A stretch of DNA of 64,000 nt, from contig JAUMXY010000003.1 of NCBI GenBank assembly GCA_030528885.1, positions 20,931 through 84,930 on the forward strand, read 5' to 3'. The notes beneath the pieces are model-generated. The model was not told the DNA's origin, did no database searches, and saw only the letters and a program-made list of their open reading frames with translations. This document shows, piece by piece, positions 16,789-24,813 of this stretch (its first letter is position 1; every line of letters begins with the position of its first letter). This DNA is from Bacteroidales bacterium (GTDB lineage Bacteria; Bacteroidota; Bacteroidia; Bacteroidales; Bacteroidaceae). Position numbers and translations under genes: made by a program.

Positions 16789-18013
16789 CAAGATAACACT
16801 AAGCAACGGCCTTCGTGTACTGCACCATCAGGATACTTCAACCCAGATGGTCACGCTGAATGTGCTCTACCAAGTGGGAAGCAGGAATGAGGATGCCGAG
16901 CACACAGGATTCGCCCATCTGTTCGAGCACCTGATGTTTGGAGGAAGCGTGAACATCCCTGACTATGACACCCCGTTGCAACTGGCCTGTGGCGACAACA
17001 ACGCTTTTACCACAAGCGACTACACCAACTACTACCTCACCGTACCTGCACAGAACATTGAAACGGGCCTCTGGCTGGAAAGTGACAGAATGACCGAGCT
17101 GGCATTTACGCCTCAAAGTTTAGAAGTACAGCGAAAGGTGGTCATGGAAGAGTTCAAGCAACATTACATCACACCACCCTATGGCGACATACAGCACCTG
17201 ATGTCAGCATTGGCATACAAGGTGCACCCCTATCGATGGCCCACTATCGGGCTGAAGCTTGAGCACATCGCCAATGTGAGAATGGAAGAGGTGAAAGATT
17301 TCTTCTTCCGTTTCTACGCCCCCAACAATGCCATCGTGTCTGTAGTTGGAAACATCACAAAAGAAGAGACTTGGAGGCTGGCTGAAAAATGGTTTGGCAA
17401 GATACCTGCTCGCGACATAAGCCAGCCGCTCATTCCGCAAGAACCTATGCAGACGGAGCAAAGGAGACTGACGGTAGAAAGAGATGTCCCTGCAGATGTG
17501 CTATACATGTCATTCCCTATCGCAAGCCTCACCCACGAAGATTTCCATTGCTGCGACATGATATCCGACATTCTTGCAGCAGGCCGTTCTTGCCGTCTCA
17601 ACCGACATCTGGTCGAGGAACGTCATCTGTTCACCAGTATCGACGCATACATTCAGCCGCGCATCGACCCTGGGCAACTGCTGATTTGCGGCATGCCTGC
17701 AGAAGGCGTCTCTATGGAGGCTGCGGAAGCCGCTGTCTGGGAAGAGCTTGAGCATCTGGCGGCAGAGGGAATCAATGCTGAGGAACTGGAGAAAGTAAAG
17801 AACAAGTTTGAGACAAACTTCATGCGCGAACGTGCCAACCGGCAAAAGCTGGCAGCACAACTCGCATTCTACGAAATGCTGGGGGATGCGGCATGGGCAG
17901 ACCAAGAAGTGGAAAAATACAGAAGCGTGACGGAGGAGCGCTTCATGCAAGTGTATAAAGAAACGGTACTGCCCGAAAAGGCAAGCATCTTATGGTATAT
18001 GAAAAATGGTTAG
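16775..18013 (+). CDS. M16 family zinc peptidase (insulinase/processing-peptidase type)
   Basis: The 412-residue protein has the inverted zinc motif HLFEH (His48, Glu51, His52) of M16 peptidases, in the usual context GFAHLFEHLMFGGS. The family's second half domain is present, with SYNFDI-like glycine-rich elements replaced by SFPIASLTHEDF. No signal peptide is visible, so a cytoplasmic site is likely. The length fits the one-unit bacterial subfamily, which can work as a homodimer. It overlaps the cyclophilin gene and should be translated with it. Confidence 0.9.
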   Translation: MSSNDKITLSNGLRVLHHQDTSTQMVTLNVLYQVGSRNEDAEHTGFAHLFEHLMFGGSVNIPDYDTPLQLACGDNNAFTTSDYTNYYLTVPAQNIETGLWLESDRMTELAFTPQSLEVQRKVVMEEFKQHYITPPYGDIQHLMSALAYKVHPYRWPTIGLKLEHIANVRMEEVKDFFFRFYAPNNAIVSVVGNITKEETWRLAEKWFGKIPARDISQPLIPQEPMQTEQRRLTVERDVPADVLYMSFPIASLTHEDFHCCDMISDILAAGRSCRLNRHLVEERHLFTSIDAYIQPRIDPGQLLICGMPAEGVSMEAAEAAVWEELEHLAAEGINAEELEKVKNKFETNFMRERANRQKLAAQLAFYEMLGDAAWADQEVEKYRSVTEERFMQVYKETVLPEKASILWYMKNG

Positions 18014-18109
18014 AGATGTACCACCACATCACGATTAACCCTTACCTACAATCTTGAACGAAAGAAAAACACCTTGCGAAACATACAAAGGCACAGAACG
18101 CGACTTGCT

Positions 18110-18784
18110 TCAGTCTATCATCCCAAATGACTTCCACAGCTTGTCCTCTGGAAGTGGAGACGTAACAGCTATCTCTTGCTTGCTGACAGGATGGACGAAC
18201 TGCATGCTGCGACTGAGCAGCGAAATGCTTCCATCCGGATTAGAGCGTTTGGCTCCATACTTGAGGTCGCCCTTGATGGGACATCCTATCTTGGCCAACT
18301 GACAACGGATTTGATGATGCCGCCCTGTTTTCAAATCAACCTCAATAAGGTAATAGTTATCAGACCGCCCGATAACCTTGTAATCGAGCACAGCCTTTTT
18401 GCTGCGAGGCACTTCGCGGTCGTAGGCATACGACTTGTTCTGTTTCTCGTTACGAACCAGCCAATGCGTCAGCGTCCCCTCGGCTTGCGGAGGTTCATCC
18501 TTGACAATAGCCCAATAAGTTTTGTGCACATCTCCGTTGGCAAACATCGTATTCATACGCGCCAAAGCTTTCGACGTGCGTGCAAAAAGCACCAAGCCGA
18601 AAACAGGACGATCCAAACGATGAACAACACCAAGGAAGACGTCGCCAGGCTTGGCATACGCTTCCTTGATGTATTGCTTTACTGTTTCGCTTAGAGGCTT
18701 GTCGCCAGTCTTGTCGCCCTGAACGATTTCGCCCGAAACTTTCGAAACAATGATGACGTGATTATCTTCGTAAACTACATTCAT
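18110..18784 (-). CDS. RluA-family pseudouridine synthase
   Basis: The protein has 224 residues when started at the ATG at 18784; the longer frame from a TTG would overlap the upstream gene. The catalytic motif HRLDR spans 55-59 with Asp58 as nucleophile, followed by the family segments TGRHHQIRCQLA and GDLKYGA. No S4 RNA-binding domain is present. It isomerises uridines in rRNA or tRNA; the target site cannot be told. It is the last gene of an operon with a small lipoprotein, fabG and a TetR regulator, four bases after the lipoprotein gene. Confidence 0.92.
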   Translation of the reverse strand: MNVVYEDNHVIIVSKVSGEIVQGDKTGDKPLSETVKQYIKEAYAKPGDVFLGVVHRLDRPVFGLVLFARTSKALARMNTMFANGDVHKTYWAIVKDEPPQAEGTLTHWLVRNEKQNKSYAYDREVPRSKKAVLDYKVIGRSDNYYLIEVDLKTGRHHQIRCQLAKIGCPIKGDLKYGAKRSNPDGSISLLSRSMQFVHPVSKQEIAVTSPLPEDKLWKSFGMID

Positions 18785-18788
18785 CAGA

Positions 18789-19052
18789 CTATTCTTGCTG
18801 TCCTTGTTCCTTTTGTGCAATGGTCAAATCTATAACTTTCATCAGAGAATCAACCTTAAGAGCAAGGATACTATCCACGGTCGTGTCACATCTTGTCAAT
18901 ATCTTCTTAGCTGTATACGGATGACCTGCTGCCAATGTGTCTTTGGCCCAACAATAACTGTTCCATGCCAATGTCTGCCGATTGTCACAAGCTGTAAACA
19001 ATGCAGGAAACCCCAATGCCAACACTAAAAAGACGACAGAAAACCGTTTCAT
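18789..19052 (-). CDS. Small lipoprotein of unknown function, 87 residues
   Basis: A signal peptide ends in LFTAC, so Cys22 should be lipid-modified. The mature part of about 65 residues is mostly helical and charged (KDTLAAGHPYTAKKILTRCD), with no known domain recognised. It lies 14 bases after fabG and 4 bases before the pseudouridine synthase gene. Confidence 0.75.
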   Translation of the reverse strand: MKRFSVVFLVLALGFPALFTACDNRQTLAWNSYCWAKDTLAAGHPYTAKKILTRCDTTVDSILALKVDSLMKVIDLTIAQKEQGQQE

Positions 19053-19066
19053 CCAAGAAAAGATTG

Positions 19067-19825
19067 TTACATGTTCATACCACCGTCAATCTGGATGACC
19101 TGTCCAGTCACATAGCTTGACATGTCTGAAGCGAGGAAGAGACATACATTTGCGATGTCCTCTACCTGACCGCCACGACGAAGTGGAATCTTGTTCATCC
19201 AGTCCTTGCGAACCTCTTCTGGCAACTGGGCAGTCATTGCAGTCTCGATGAAACCTGGAGCAACAGCGTTAGCACGAACACCCTTTGGACCAAGTTCCTG
19301 AGCAATTGACTTAGCCAAACCAATCATACCAGCCTTAGATGCTGAATAGTTGCACTGGCCTGCATTTCCGTGTACACCCACAACAGAAGACATGTTGATG
19401 ATTGAGCCACCACGCTGACGAAGCATGATTGGAGCACAAGCATGGATGAAGTTGAAAGCAGACTTCAAGTTCACGTTGATGACAGCATCCCACTGAGCCT
19501 CAGTCATACGAAGCATCAGACCGTCCTTTGTAATACCAGCATTGTTCACCAAAACGTCGATTGAGCCGAAATCAGCGTGAATCTGCTTAACCAGCGCTTC
19601 TGTCTCTGCAAACTCAGCAGCATTGCCAGCATAAGCACGGCATGTAACGCCAAGCGCTTCAATCTCCTTGCGAGTTTCCTCGAGGCCTGCAGCCATTTCA
19701 TCGTTCAAAACGAGGTCTGTAAATGCAATGTTAGCACCTTCCTGTGCAAACTTCATAGCAACAGCCTTGCCAATACCACGCGCAGCACCTGTCACGAGGG
19801 CTGTCTTACCAGTTAAAAGTCCCAT
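19067..19825 (-). CDS. fabG: 3-oxoacyl-ACP reductase FabG
   Basis: The 252-residue protein is a classical short-chain dehydrogenase. The NADP-binding motif TGAARGIG spans 12-19, NNAG spans 94-97, and the catalytic Ser147, Tyr160 and Lys164 are in place (SSVVG, YSASK). The ending YVTGQVIQIDGGMNM matches FabG proteins. It reduces 3-oxoacyl-ACP in fatty-acid elongation. No other fatty-acid gene is adjacent. A TetR-type gene 20 bases upstream suggests that the operon is regulated. Confidence 0.95.
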   Translation of the reverse strand: MGLLTGKTALVTGAARGIGKAVAMKFAQEGANIAFTDLVLNDEMAAGLEETRKEIEALGVTCRAYAGNAAEFAETEALVKQIHADFGSIDVLVNNAGITKDGLMLRMTEAQWDAVINVNLKSAFNFIHACAPIMLRQRGGSIINMSSVVGVHGNAGQCNYSASKAGMIGLAKSIAQELGPKGVRANAVAPGFIETAMTAQLPEEVRKDWMNKIPLRRGGQVEDIANVCLFLASDMSSYVTGQVIQIDGGMNM

Positions 19826-19845
19826 ATTAAATACGTTTTAAAGTT

Positions 19846-20436
19846 TTATATTTTCAAGTTCTTACCTAGATGCTTAAACACCATGCTTCGCACATATGGA
19901 TAGAGCTCACCCACATCTTGCGCAGCATATCGCCCATAGATATAAGGCACCTCACACCCTTTCAAGCAATAATGAGTAATCTCTGCCATCAAGCGCACAT
20001 TGCGAATTTCGAATACGCCTTTATCGATGCCTTCGTTCATGATACGGCGAAAGAGGTTTATTTCATTCTTGTCGAAGTTCTTCCTTACGGCCTCTACCTT
20101 CCAAACATCCCTGAAAAATTCCGCTCGCAGATTGCCGTTTCTGTACACAGCTTCCTTCATCACCTCAAGATGGGCAAAAATCAACTGCACAATCTTCTCC
20201 TCTGGTGGAATGCTCTTGCGAGCCACTTCTTCCATTCGGTGGTATAGTCTTTCAAGTTCAGTCTGTATTACAGCCAGATAGATTTCATCCTTACTGTTAA
20301 AATAGGTGTAAAGCGTTCTCCGGCCTTTGTTTGCAGCCACTGCAATGTCATTCATCGACGTGCTCTCAAATCCATTCTTCGCAAAGAGCTGCCGCGCCAC
20401 ATCAACGAGTAATTCTCTTGTTTTTAATACCGACAT
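19846..20436 (-). CDS. TetR family transcriptional regulator
   Basis: The 196-residue protein has a typical TetR N-terminus (VDVARQLFAKNGFESTSMND, then a helix-turn-helix ending GRRTLYTYFNSKDEIYLAVI). The C-terminal ligand domain is helical and specific to the protein. It is the first gene of the tetR-fabG-lipoprotein-rluA operon and probably controls it and its own expression; the ligand is unknown, but an acyl-CoA or acyl-ACP would fit the neighbour. Confidence 0.92.
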   Translation of the reverse strand: MSVLKTRELLVDVARQLFAKNGFESTSMNDIAVAANKGRRTLYTYFNSKDEIYLAVIQTELERLYHRMEEVARKSIPPEEKIVQLIFAHLEVMKEAVYRNGNLRAEFFRDVWKVEAVRKNFDKNEINLFRRIMNEGIDKGVFEIRNVRLMAEITHYCLKGCEVPYIYGRYAAQDVGELYPYVRSMVFKHLGKNLKI

Positions 20437-20462
20437 AACTTAAAATGTATTCTTTTCGAATG

Positions 20463-20492
20463 CAAAATTACAAAAAAAAAGCAACTTGACAA
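20463..20492 (-). promoter_or_regulatory. Promoter of the tetR-fabG operon
   Basis: On the minus strand TTG (20492-20490), 19 bases, then TAATTTTG (20470-20463). No clear palindromic operator is visible around it. Confidence 0.65.
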
Positions 20493-20657
20493 ATTATTTT
20501 GCACATCTTTTATATACAGCAGCATAACAAATATACAATCAATCATTTAATAGATGCACAAAGTCGCGTCCCTGAAGACAGAAGGTATCGATTAGAGTTT
20601 ATTGCTGAGAAAGTTTAGCACCCAGTTTCTCTTACCTTTTCAGATGACGGAAGGGCT

Positions 20658-22031
20658 TTAGGCAAACAGTTCACGCAACGCTTCTTCCACCTTCTTGACT
20701 GGTACAATCCTTATCTTGAACTTTTTCGTGTCAATACCTTGCATATTGGCACTTGGCACCACGATTGTCCTGAATCCCAACTTGTCGGCCTCAGCAATAC
20801 GCTGCAATATGCGGCTTACAGGCCTAACCTCGCCACTCAGTCCCACCTCGCCAGCAAAGCAGATGTCACGAGGAATGCCCGTATCCACATTGCTTGACAA
20901 CACAGCAGCAATCACACTCAAGTCAATGGCAGGGTCCGTCACTCTAAGCCCTCCTGCAATATTGAGATAGACATCCCGTTGAGGCAGTTTGAATCCCACA
21001 CGCTTTTCCAGCACAGCCAGCAGCATGTTCAGCCTCCTGATATCAAATCCTGTCGCTGAACGTTGGGGCGTACCATATGCCGCAGTGCTTACCAGCGCCT
21101 GAGTCTCTATCAGCAACGGACGGACGCCCTCTATCGAACACGCCACAGCGACTCCGCTCAGCTCTTCGCCTGCCTGCACATCGCTCAGCAGCAGTTCAGA
21201 AGGATTCTCCACAGGGCGCAGACCGTCGTGCATCATCTCATAAATGCCCAGCTCTGCCGTTGAGCCAAAGCGGTTTTTCACAGCACGCACAATGCGATAC
21301 ATGTAATGCCTGTCGCCTTCAAACTGCAGCACGGTATCCACCATGTGTTCCAGTATCTTCGGTCCAGCAATAGAGCCCTCCTTGTTGATGTGGCCTATCA
21401 ACAGGACTGGCGTATTGGTCTCCTTGGCGAACTTCAGAATCATGGCAGTGCACTCGCGAATCTGACTCACGCTACCTTGAGAAGAATCCAGCGTCTCAGT
21501 TGCCACCGTCTGTATGGAGTCAACGATTACTATGTCTGGCTGGACAGCCTCTACATGCTCAAATATCTTCTCTATCATCGCCTCACATACCACGCGTATG
21601 TCCGCCTGCTCTTCAGGACCGCCCTTAACAAGCCTGTCAGCCCTCAGCTTCAGCTGCCTTGCGCTTTCCTCGCCACTCACATACAGCACACGCATACCCT
21701 TCAACCCCATAACAGTCTGCAGCACGAGCGTGGACTTTCCAATACCCGGCTCTCCGCCCAACAACACCAAACTTCCTGGCACGAGGCCTCCGCCAAGCAC
21801 TCTATTCAGTTCTCCATCACGCATATCGATACGTGGTTCATCCTCAGAAGCTATTGCAGATATCGCTATGGGCGCAGCTTCCTTCTGAACAAAAGCCTTC
21901 ACAGCAGACTTTGTTCCCACCTTATGCTCAGCAAACGTGTTCCATTCTCCACATGCAGGGCATTTCCCAATCCACTTCGGGCTTTCGTAGCCACATGATC
22001 CACATACAAATACAACTTTCTCCTTTGCCAT
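20658..22031 (-). CDS. radA: DNA repair protein RadA
   Basis: The 457-residue protein has all RadA hallmarks: an N-terminal zinc finger with Cys10, 13, 24 and 27, a Walker A motif GGEPGIGKST (92-101), the RadA-specific KNRFG motif (252-256), and a C-terminal Lon-like domain (RDVYLNIAGGLRVTDPAIDL, near 352-371). RadA is a RecA-like helicase that processes recombination intermediates. It has its own promoter divergent from the DUF3943 gene. Confidence 0.97.
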   Translation of the reverse strand: MAKEKVVFVCGSCGYESPKWIGKCPACGEWNTFAEHKVGTKSAVKAFVQKEAAPIAISAIASEDEPRIDMRDGELNRVLGGGLVPGSLVLLGGEPGIGKSTLVLQTVMGLKGMRVLYVSGEESARQLKLRADRLVKGGPEEQADIRVVCEAMIEKIFEHVEAVQPDIVIVDSIQTVATETLDSSQGSVSQIRECTAMILKFAKETNTPVLLIGHINKEGSIAGPKILEHMVDTVLQFEGDRHYMYRIVRAVKNRFGSTAELGIYEMMHDGLRPVENPSELLLSDVQAGEELSGVAVACSIEGVRPLLIETQALVSTAAYGTPQRSATGFDIRRLNMLLAVLEKRVGFKLPQRDVYLNIAGGLRVTDPAIDLSVIAAVLSSNVDTGIPRDICFAGEVGLSGEVRPVSRILQRIAEADKLGFRTIVVPSANMQGIDTKKFKIRIVPVKKVEEALRELFA

Positions 22032-22094
22032 ATATTTTCACTTTTTACGCATTTCCCCTTGATTCGCCCCACATTATCTTCCTTGATTCAAAGA

Positions 22095-22125
22095 CAAAGA
22101 TACGGCTTTTTGAACAAAACTGCAA
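22095..22125 (-). promoter_or_regulatory. radA promoter
   Basis: On the minus strand TTG (22125-22123), 20 bases, then TATCTTTG (22102-22095), a full consensus match. Confidence 0.7.
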
Positions 22126-22159
22126 CCTTTTCGACACAGATTCTTTTCACAAAAACTCT

Positions 22160-22167
22160 TACCTTTG
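22160..22167 (+). promoter_or_regulatory. -7 box of the DUF3943 gene
   Basis: TACCTTTG lies 22 bases before the ATG at 22190. No TTG at the -33 distance was found. Confidence 0.55.
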
Positions 22168-22189
22168 CAGCGAAAATCAAAGTTAGTTC

Positions 22190-23788
22190 ATGAAAGGTCA
22201 AAGATTGTTGTTTCTTCTTTATTTTGCAACTTGCGTGTGTGCACAGCCGTTTGCCAGCGATGCAGTCCCAGACTCAGTCTGGCAAGACAGCATCACAGGC
22301 ATACGTACTCACTTGCAGCATGTCGATTCGCTTGCTCCTTACAAATGCCCCCTGCATTTGTTCGGGAAAAAGGCAGACGGGACTCCTAAACAGCCAGCCC
22401 TGCAAGCTATGATTGAGAATATAGGCATCAATGCGCTCGTGCTTGGATGGGACCACTACGTGCAGCATCGTGAATGGACAGAAATCACGAACAAGGTGCT
22501 GGAAAGAAACCTTACCGGGGCATGGGTGTGGGACAATGACAGTTTCTCTGGCAACCAATTTGCTCACCCCTATCACGGAAGCATGTTCTACAATGCCGCA
22601 CGCGAACACGGGCTCTCTTATGGAGTTTCACTCATCTATCCCATTGTTGGCTCTACCACATGGGAACTCTTCTGCGAGACTAACCCGCCAGCCATCAATG
22701 ACTTCTTATCCACAGGTATAGGAGGAGCGGCGCTGGGTGAAATAACCCATCGCACATCCGACATATTCTTCGACAACACGAAAACCGGCGCCCAGCGTGT
22801 TGCTCGCGAAATTATCGGCACATTTCTCAACCCTGTACGCGGTCTCCACCGTATCATCTCAGGCGAGATGTTTCGTATAAACCGACTTCATGCAGGCAAG
22901 AAAGAGAAGCCAGAACCATACACATTCCAAATTGGAGCAGGCGACCGTTACATACACGACATCGGAACCTTTCATCCTCACACACAGCAGAGATACCATC
23001 AGCACGTGCCATATCTTGATTTCCGTTTCACCTACGGAAATCACTACAATAACCTTGACGAAGGAAAAGCCACGCGCGCCTATGACTATTTCGACCTTTA
23101 CGCACTTGTCAACCTCTCACCAGACAATCCGACGATAGGCGAGCTCGACATCAGGGGACGAATTGGCTCCATACAACACCAGCTGCCTCGCCGATGGAAA
23201 CTCGACATCGGTTTCTACCAAAACATCAGATACATCGACCACTACGGGAAAGATGGTCAACATGCGGGAAACCTTGCCATCATCTCTGAGGCAGCCAGTT
23301 TTGGCGCTGGTTTTCATGCAGAAAGACTAGGAAAAGCCATCACCTTGAAGCACGACTTCTTGCTGTCTGCCGTCCCATTAGGCGGAAGCACTGCCGACTA
23401 CTACCCGCTGCGCCGATACAACTTCGGAACAGGCTTTTCCGTTCGGCACCGCTTTGATTTCATCTACAACCGCCACCTATCCTTCAGCAACGAATTCTAT
23501 TTTTTCAGGATGTTCATCATGAAAGGAGCCAACCCTGAGACGTTAGACAAATTTCATTCTAATCCGGAACTCTATCAAGACGAATTAAAGAACGGCATCA
23601 ACTCATGGGGTGACAAGGGAGAACAAAGCACTATTCTCAACAGGACATCATTCAACGTCAACTTGTTCAAGAACATGCAGCTGCACCTCATGCATGAGTT
23701 CTATCTACGCCACGGCAACTACCGCAACTACCCGTCACACACCGGAAAGAGCATGGAGTGGAAGGTCGGACTCAGCTATGCACTGTAA
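22190..23788 (+). CDS. DUF3943 outer-membrane protein
   Basis: The 532-residue protein has a signal peptide (cut near residue 19) and the features of DUF3943 proteins: WDNDSFSGNQFAHPYHGSMF near 115-134 and the following segment with GITWELF-like sequence (STTWELFCE). The C-terminal 250 residues alternate strands of the kind found in beta-barrels and end in the aromatic/hydrophobic motif VGLSYAL. It is likely an outer-membrane protein of unknown function. It stands alone, with a palindromic repeat as probable terminator downstream. Confidence 0.82.
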   Translation: MKGQRLLFLLYFATCVCAQPFASDAVPDSVWQDSITGIRTHLQHVDSLAPYKCPLHLFGKKADGTPKQPALQAMIENIGINALVLGWDHYVQHREWTEITNKVLERNLTGAWVWDNDSFSGNQFAHPYHGSMFYNAAREHGLSYGVSLIYPIVGSTTWELFCETNPPAINDFLSTGIGGAALGEITHRTSDIFFDNTKTGAQRVAREIIGTFLNPVRGLHRIISGEMFRINRLHAGKKEKPEPYTFQIGAGDRYIHDIGTFHPHTQQRYHQHVPYLDFRFTYGNHYNNLDEGKATRAYDYFDLYALVNLSPDNPTIGELDIRGRIGSIQHQLPRRWKLDIGFYQNIRYIDHYGKDGQHAGNLAIISEAASFGAGFHAERLGKAITLKHDFLLSAVPLGGSTADYYPLRRYNFGTGFSVRHRFDFIYNRHLSFSNEFYFFRMFIMKGANPETLDKFHSNPELYQDELKNGINSWGDKGEQSTILNRTSFNVNLFKNMQLHLMHEFYLRHGNYRNYPSHTGKSMEWKVGLSYAL

Positions 23789-23994
23789 ATGGCAAGTGAC
23801 TTGTCATAGTGCATTACATGTTGTACGGCAGCGTTTCACCCACGTCCCCAAGACCGCAAGAAACAAGGCAGATTCAACACAAACCCAACAAGGATTCGCA
23901 GAACTCACACCCAGACATTTCTGACGGTCAGGAATAGCCCCATTAACACTTTTTCCGACGGCCAAGACAGGCATTGGAACTCTGAACAGAAAAA

Positions 23995-24060
23995 GCGCAC
24001 CCCTCGGGTCCGATGCATCGGACCCGAGGGGTGCGGTATACCGTACCCGAGGGGTACGCT
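23995..24060. repeat. GC-rich intergenic inverted repeat, copy C, with a 40-bp perfect palindrome
   Basis: Positions 23996-24035 form a perfect 40-bp palindrome: arms of 18 bp (CGCACCCCTCGGGTCCGA) around TGCA. A third unit follows at 24041-24059. It lies between two convergent genes, 206 bases after DUF3943 and 22 bases after the end of the hybrid efflux operon, and could end both transcripts. Confidence 0.9.
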
Positions 24061-24081
24061 CAAGTGAAAACGTAGAAAATA

Positions 24082-24786
24082 CTATACAAATTTCTCGCGC
24101 TTCTGCAAATTCAGCAATCCAAGCATCATCCATACCACGAATCCTACAGAGAGGAATATACGATTCTTCAGCACAGTGCTCGCCCAAATAACAGGATGGA
24201 TTTCGTCAGGAACACTGAACGGATTCAACGATATATCCCACATGGTCTCTTTGAAAAAAGATTCTTTGAGGAAGATGATGACAATGCCGATGATAATGAT
24301 GAGGATTGCCGTCGCATTGCCATTGCGTGTGAGCGTGGCAAACAGAAACGCCAAATTTCCCACAAACAAGACTGGGAACATGAGCTGCCAAGCCATCTCT
24401 AAGATGTTGATGGGATAAACCAGATAGTAAGTAATCACCCCATAGAGCAGCAGCACCAAGAACACTTCGATATAGATGAGAATCAATCTGGCAAACCATA
24501 CTTTATACATATAATTAGGAATACCAAAAAGAATCTCCAGAATTCTCGTATCAGCATCGTTCTGTATGCCAAATGCTGCAGGATAGAATATCAGCAGGAG
24601 CGCAGGGAAGAACAGATGCCCGTACACCATCTCTTCGGTAGGCAACTGGCCTTGCCACAGACTGCTGAACATCAGGTAGCCATACAGCAGGAAACTGGTA
24701 AGAAGAAACCAAAAGAATTTTCCACCAAAGATAATCTTCATGTTATATGAAGCACTTTTGATAAACGTATTGAACAAGTCTAACAT
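24082..24786 (-). CDS. ABC-2-type permease of the hybrid ABC/RND efflux locus
   Basis: The 234-residue protein has six hydrophobic segments (starting near residues 24, 60, 100, 132, 158 and 210) and the layout of an ABC-2 export permease: a cytoplasmic N-terminus, then an NDADTRILEILFGIP-like coupling loop after the second helix. It is the last gene of the seven-gene locus, 27 bases after the RND-ABC fusion gene. With the fused ATPase domain it could form one half of a heterodimeric ABC exporter, the other half being the permease/M1 protein and the separate ATPase at the operon start; that pairing is inference. Confidence 0.85.
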   Translation of the reverse strand: MLDLFNTFIKSASYNMKIIFGGKFFWFLLTSFLLYGYLMFSSLWQGQLPTEEMVYGHLFFPALLLIFYPAAFGIQNDADTRILEILFGIPNYMYKVWFARLILIYIEVFLVLLLYGVITYYLVYPINILEMAWQLMFPVLFVGNLAFLFATLTRNGNATAILIIIIGIVIIFLKESFFKETMWDISLNPFSVPDEIHPVIWASTVLKNRIFLSVGFVVWMMLGLLNLQKREKFV

Positions 24787-24813
24787 ATCAGATTTCGTTT
24801 CAATAATTCTTGA

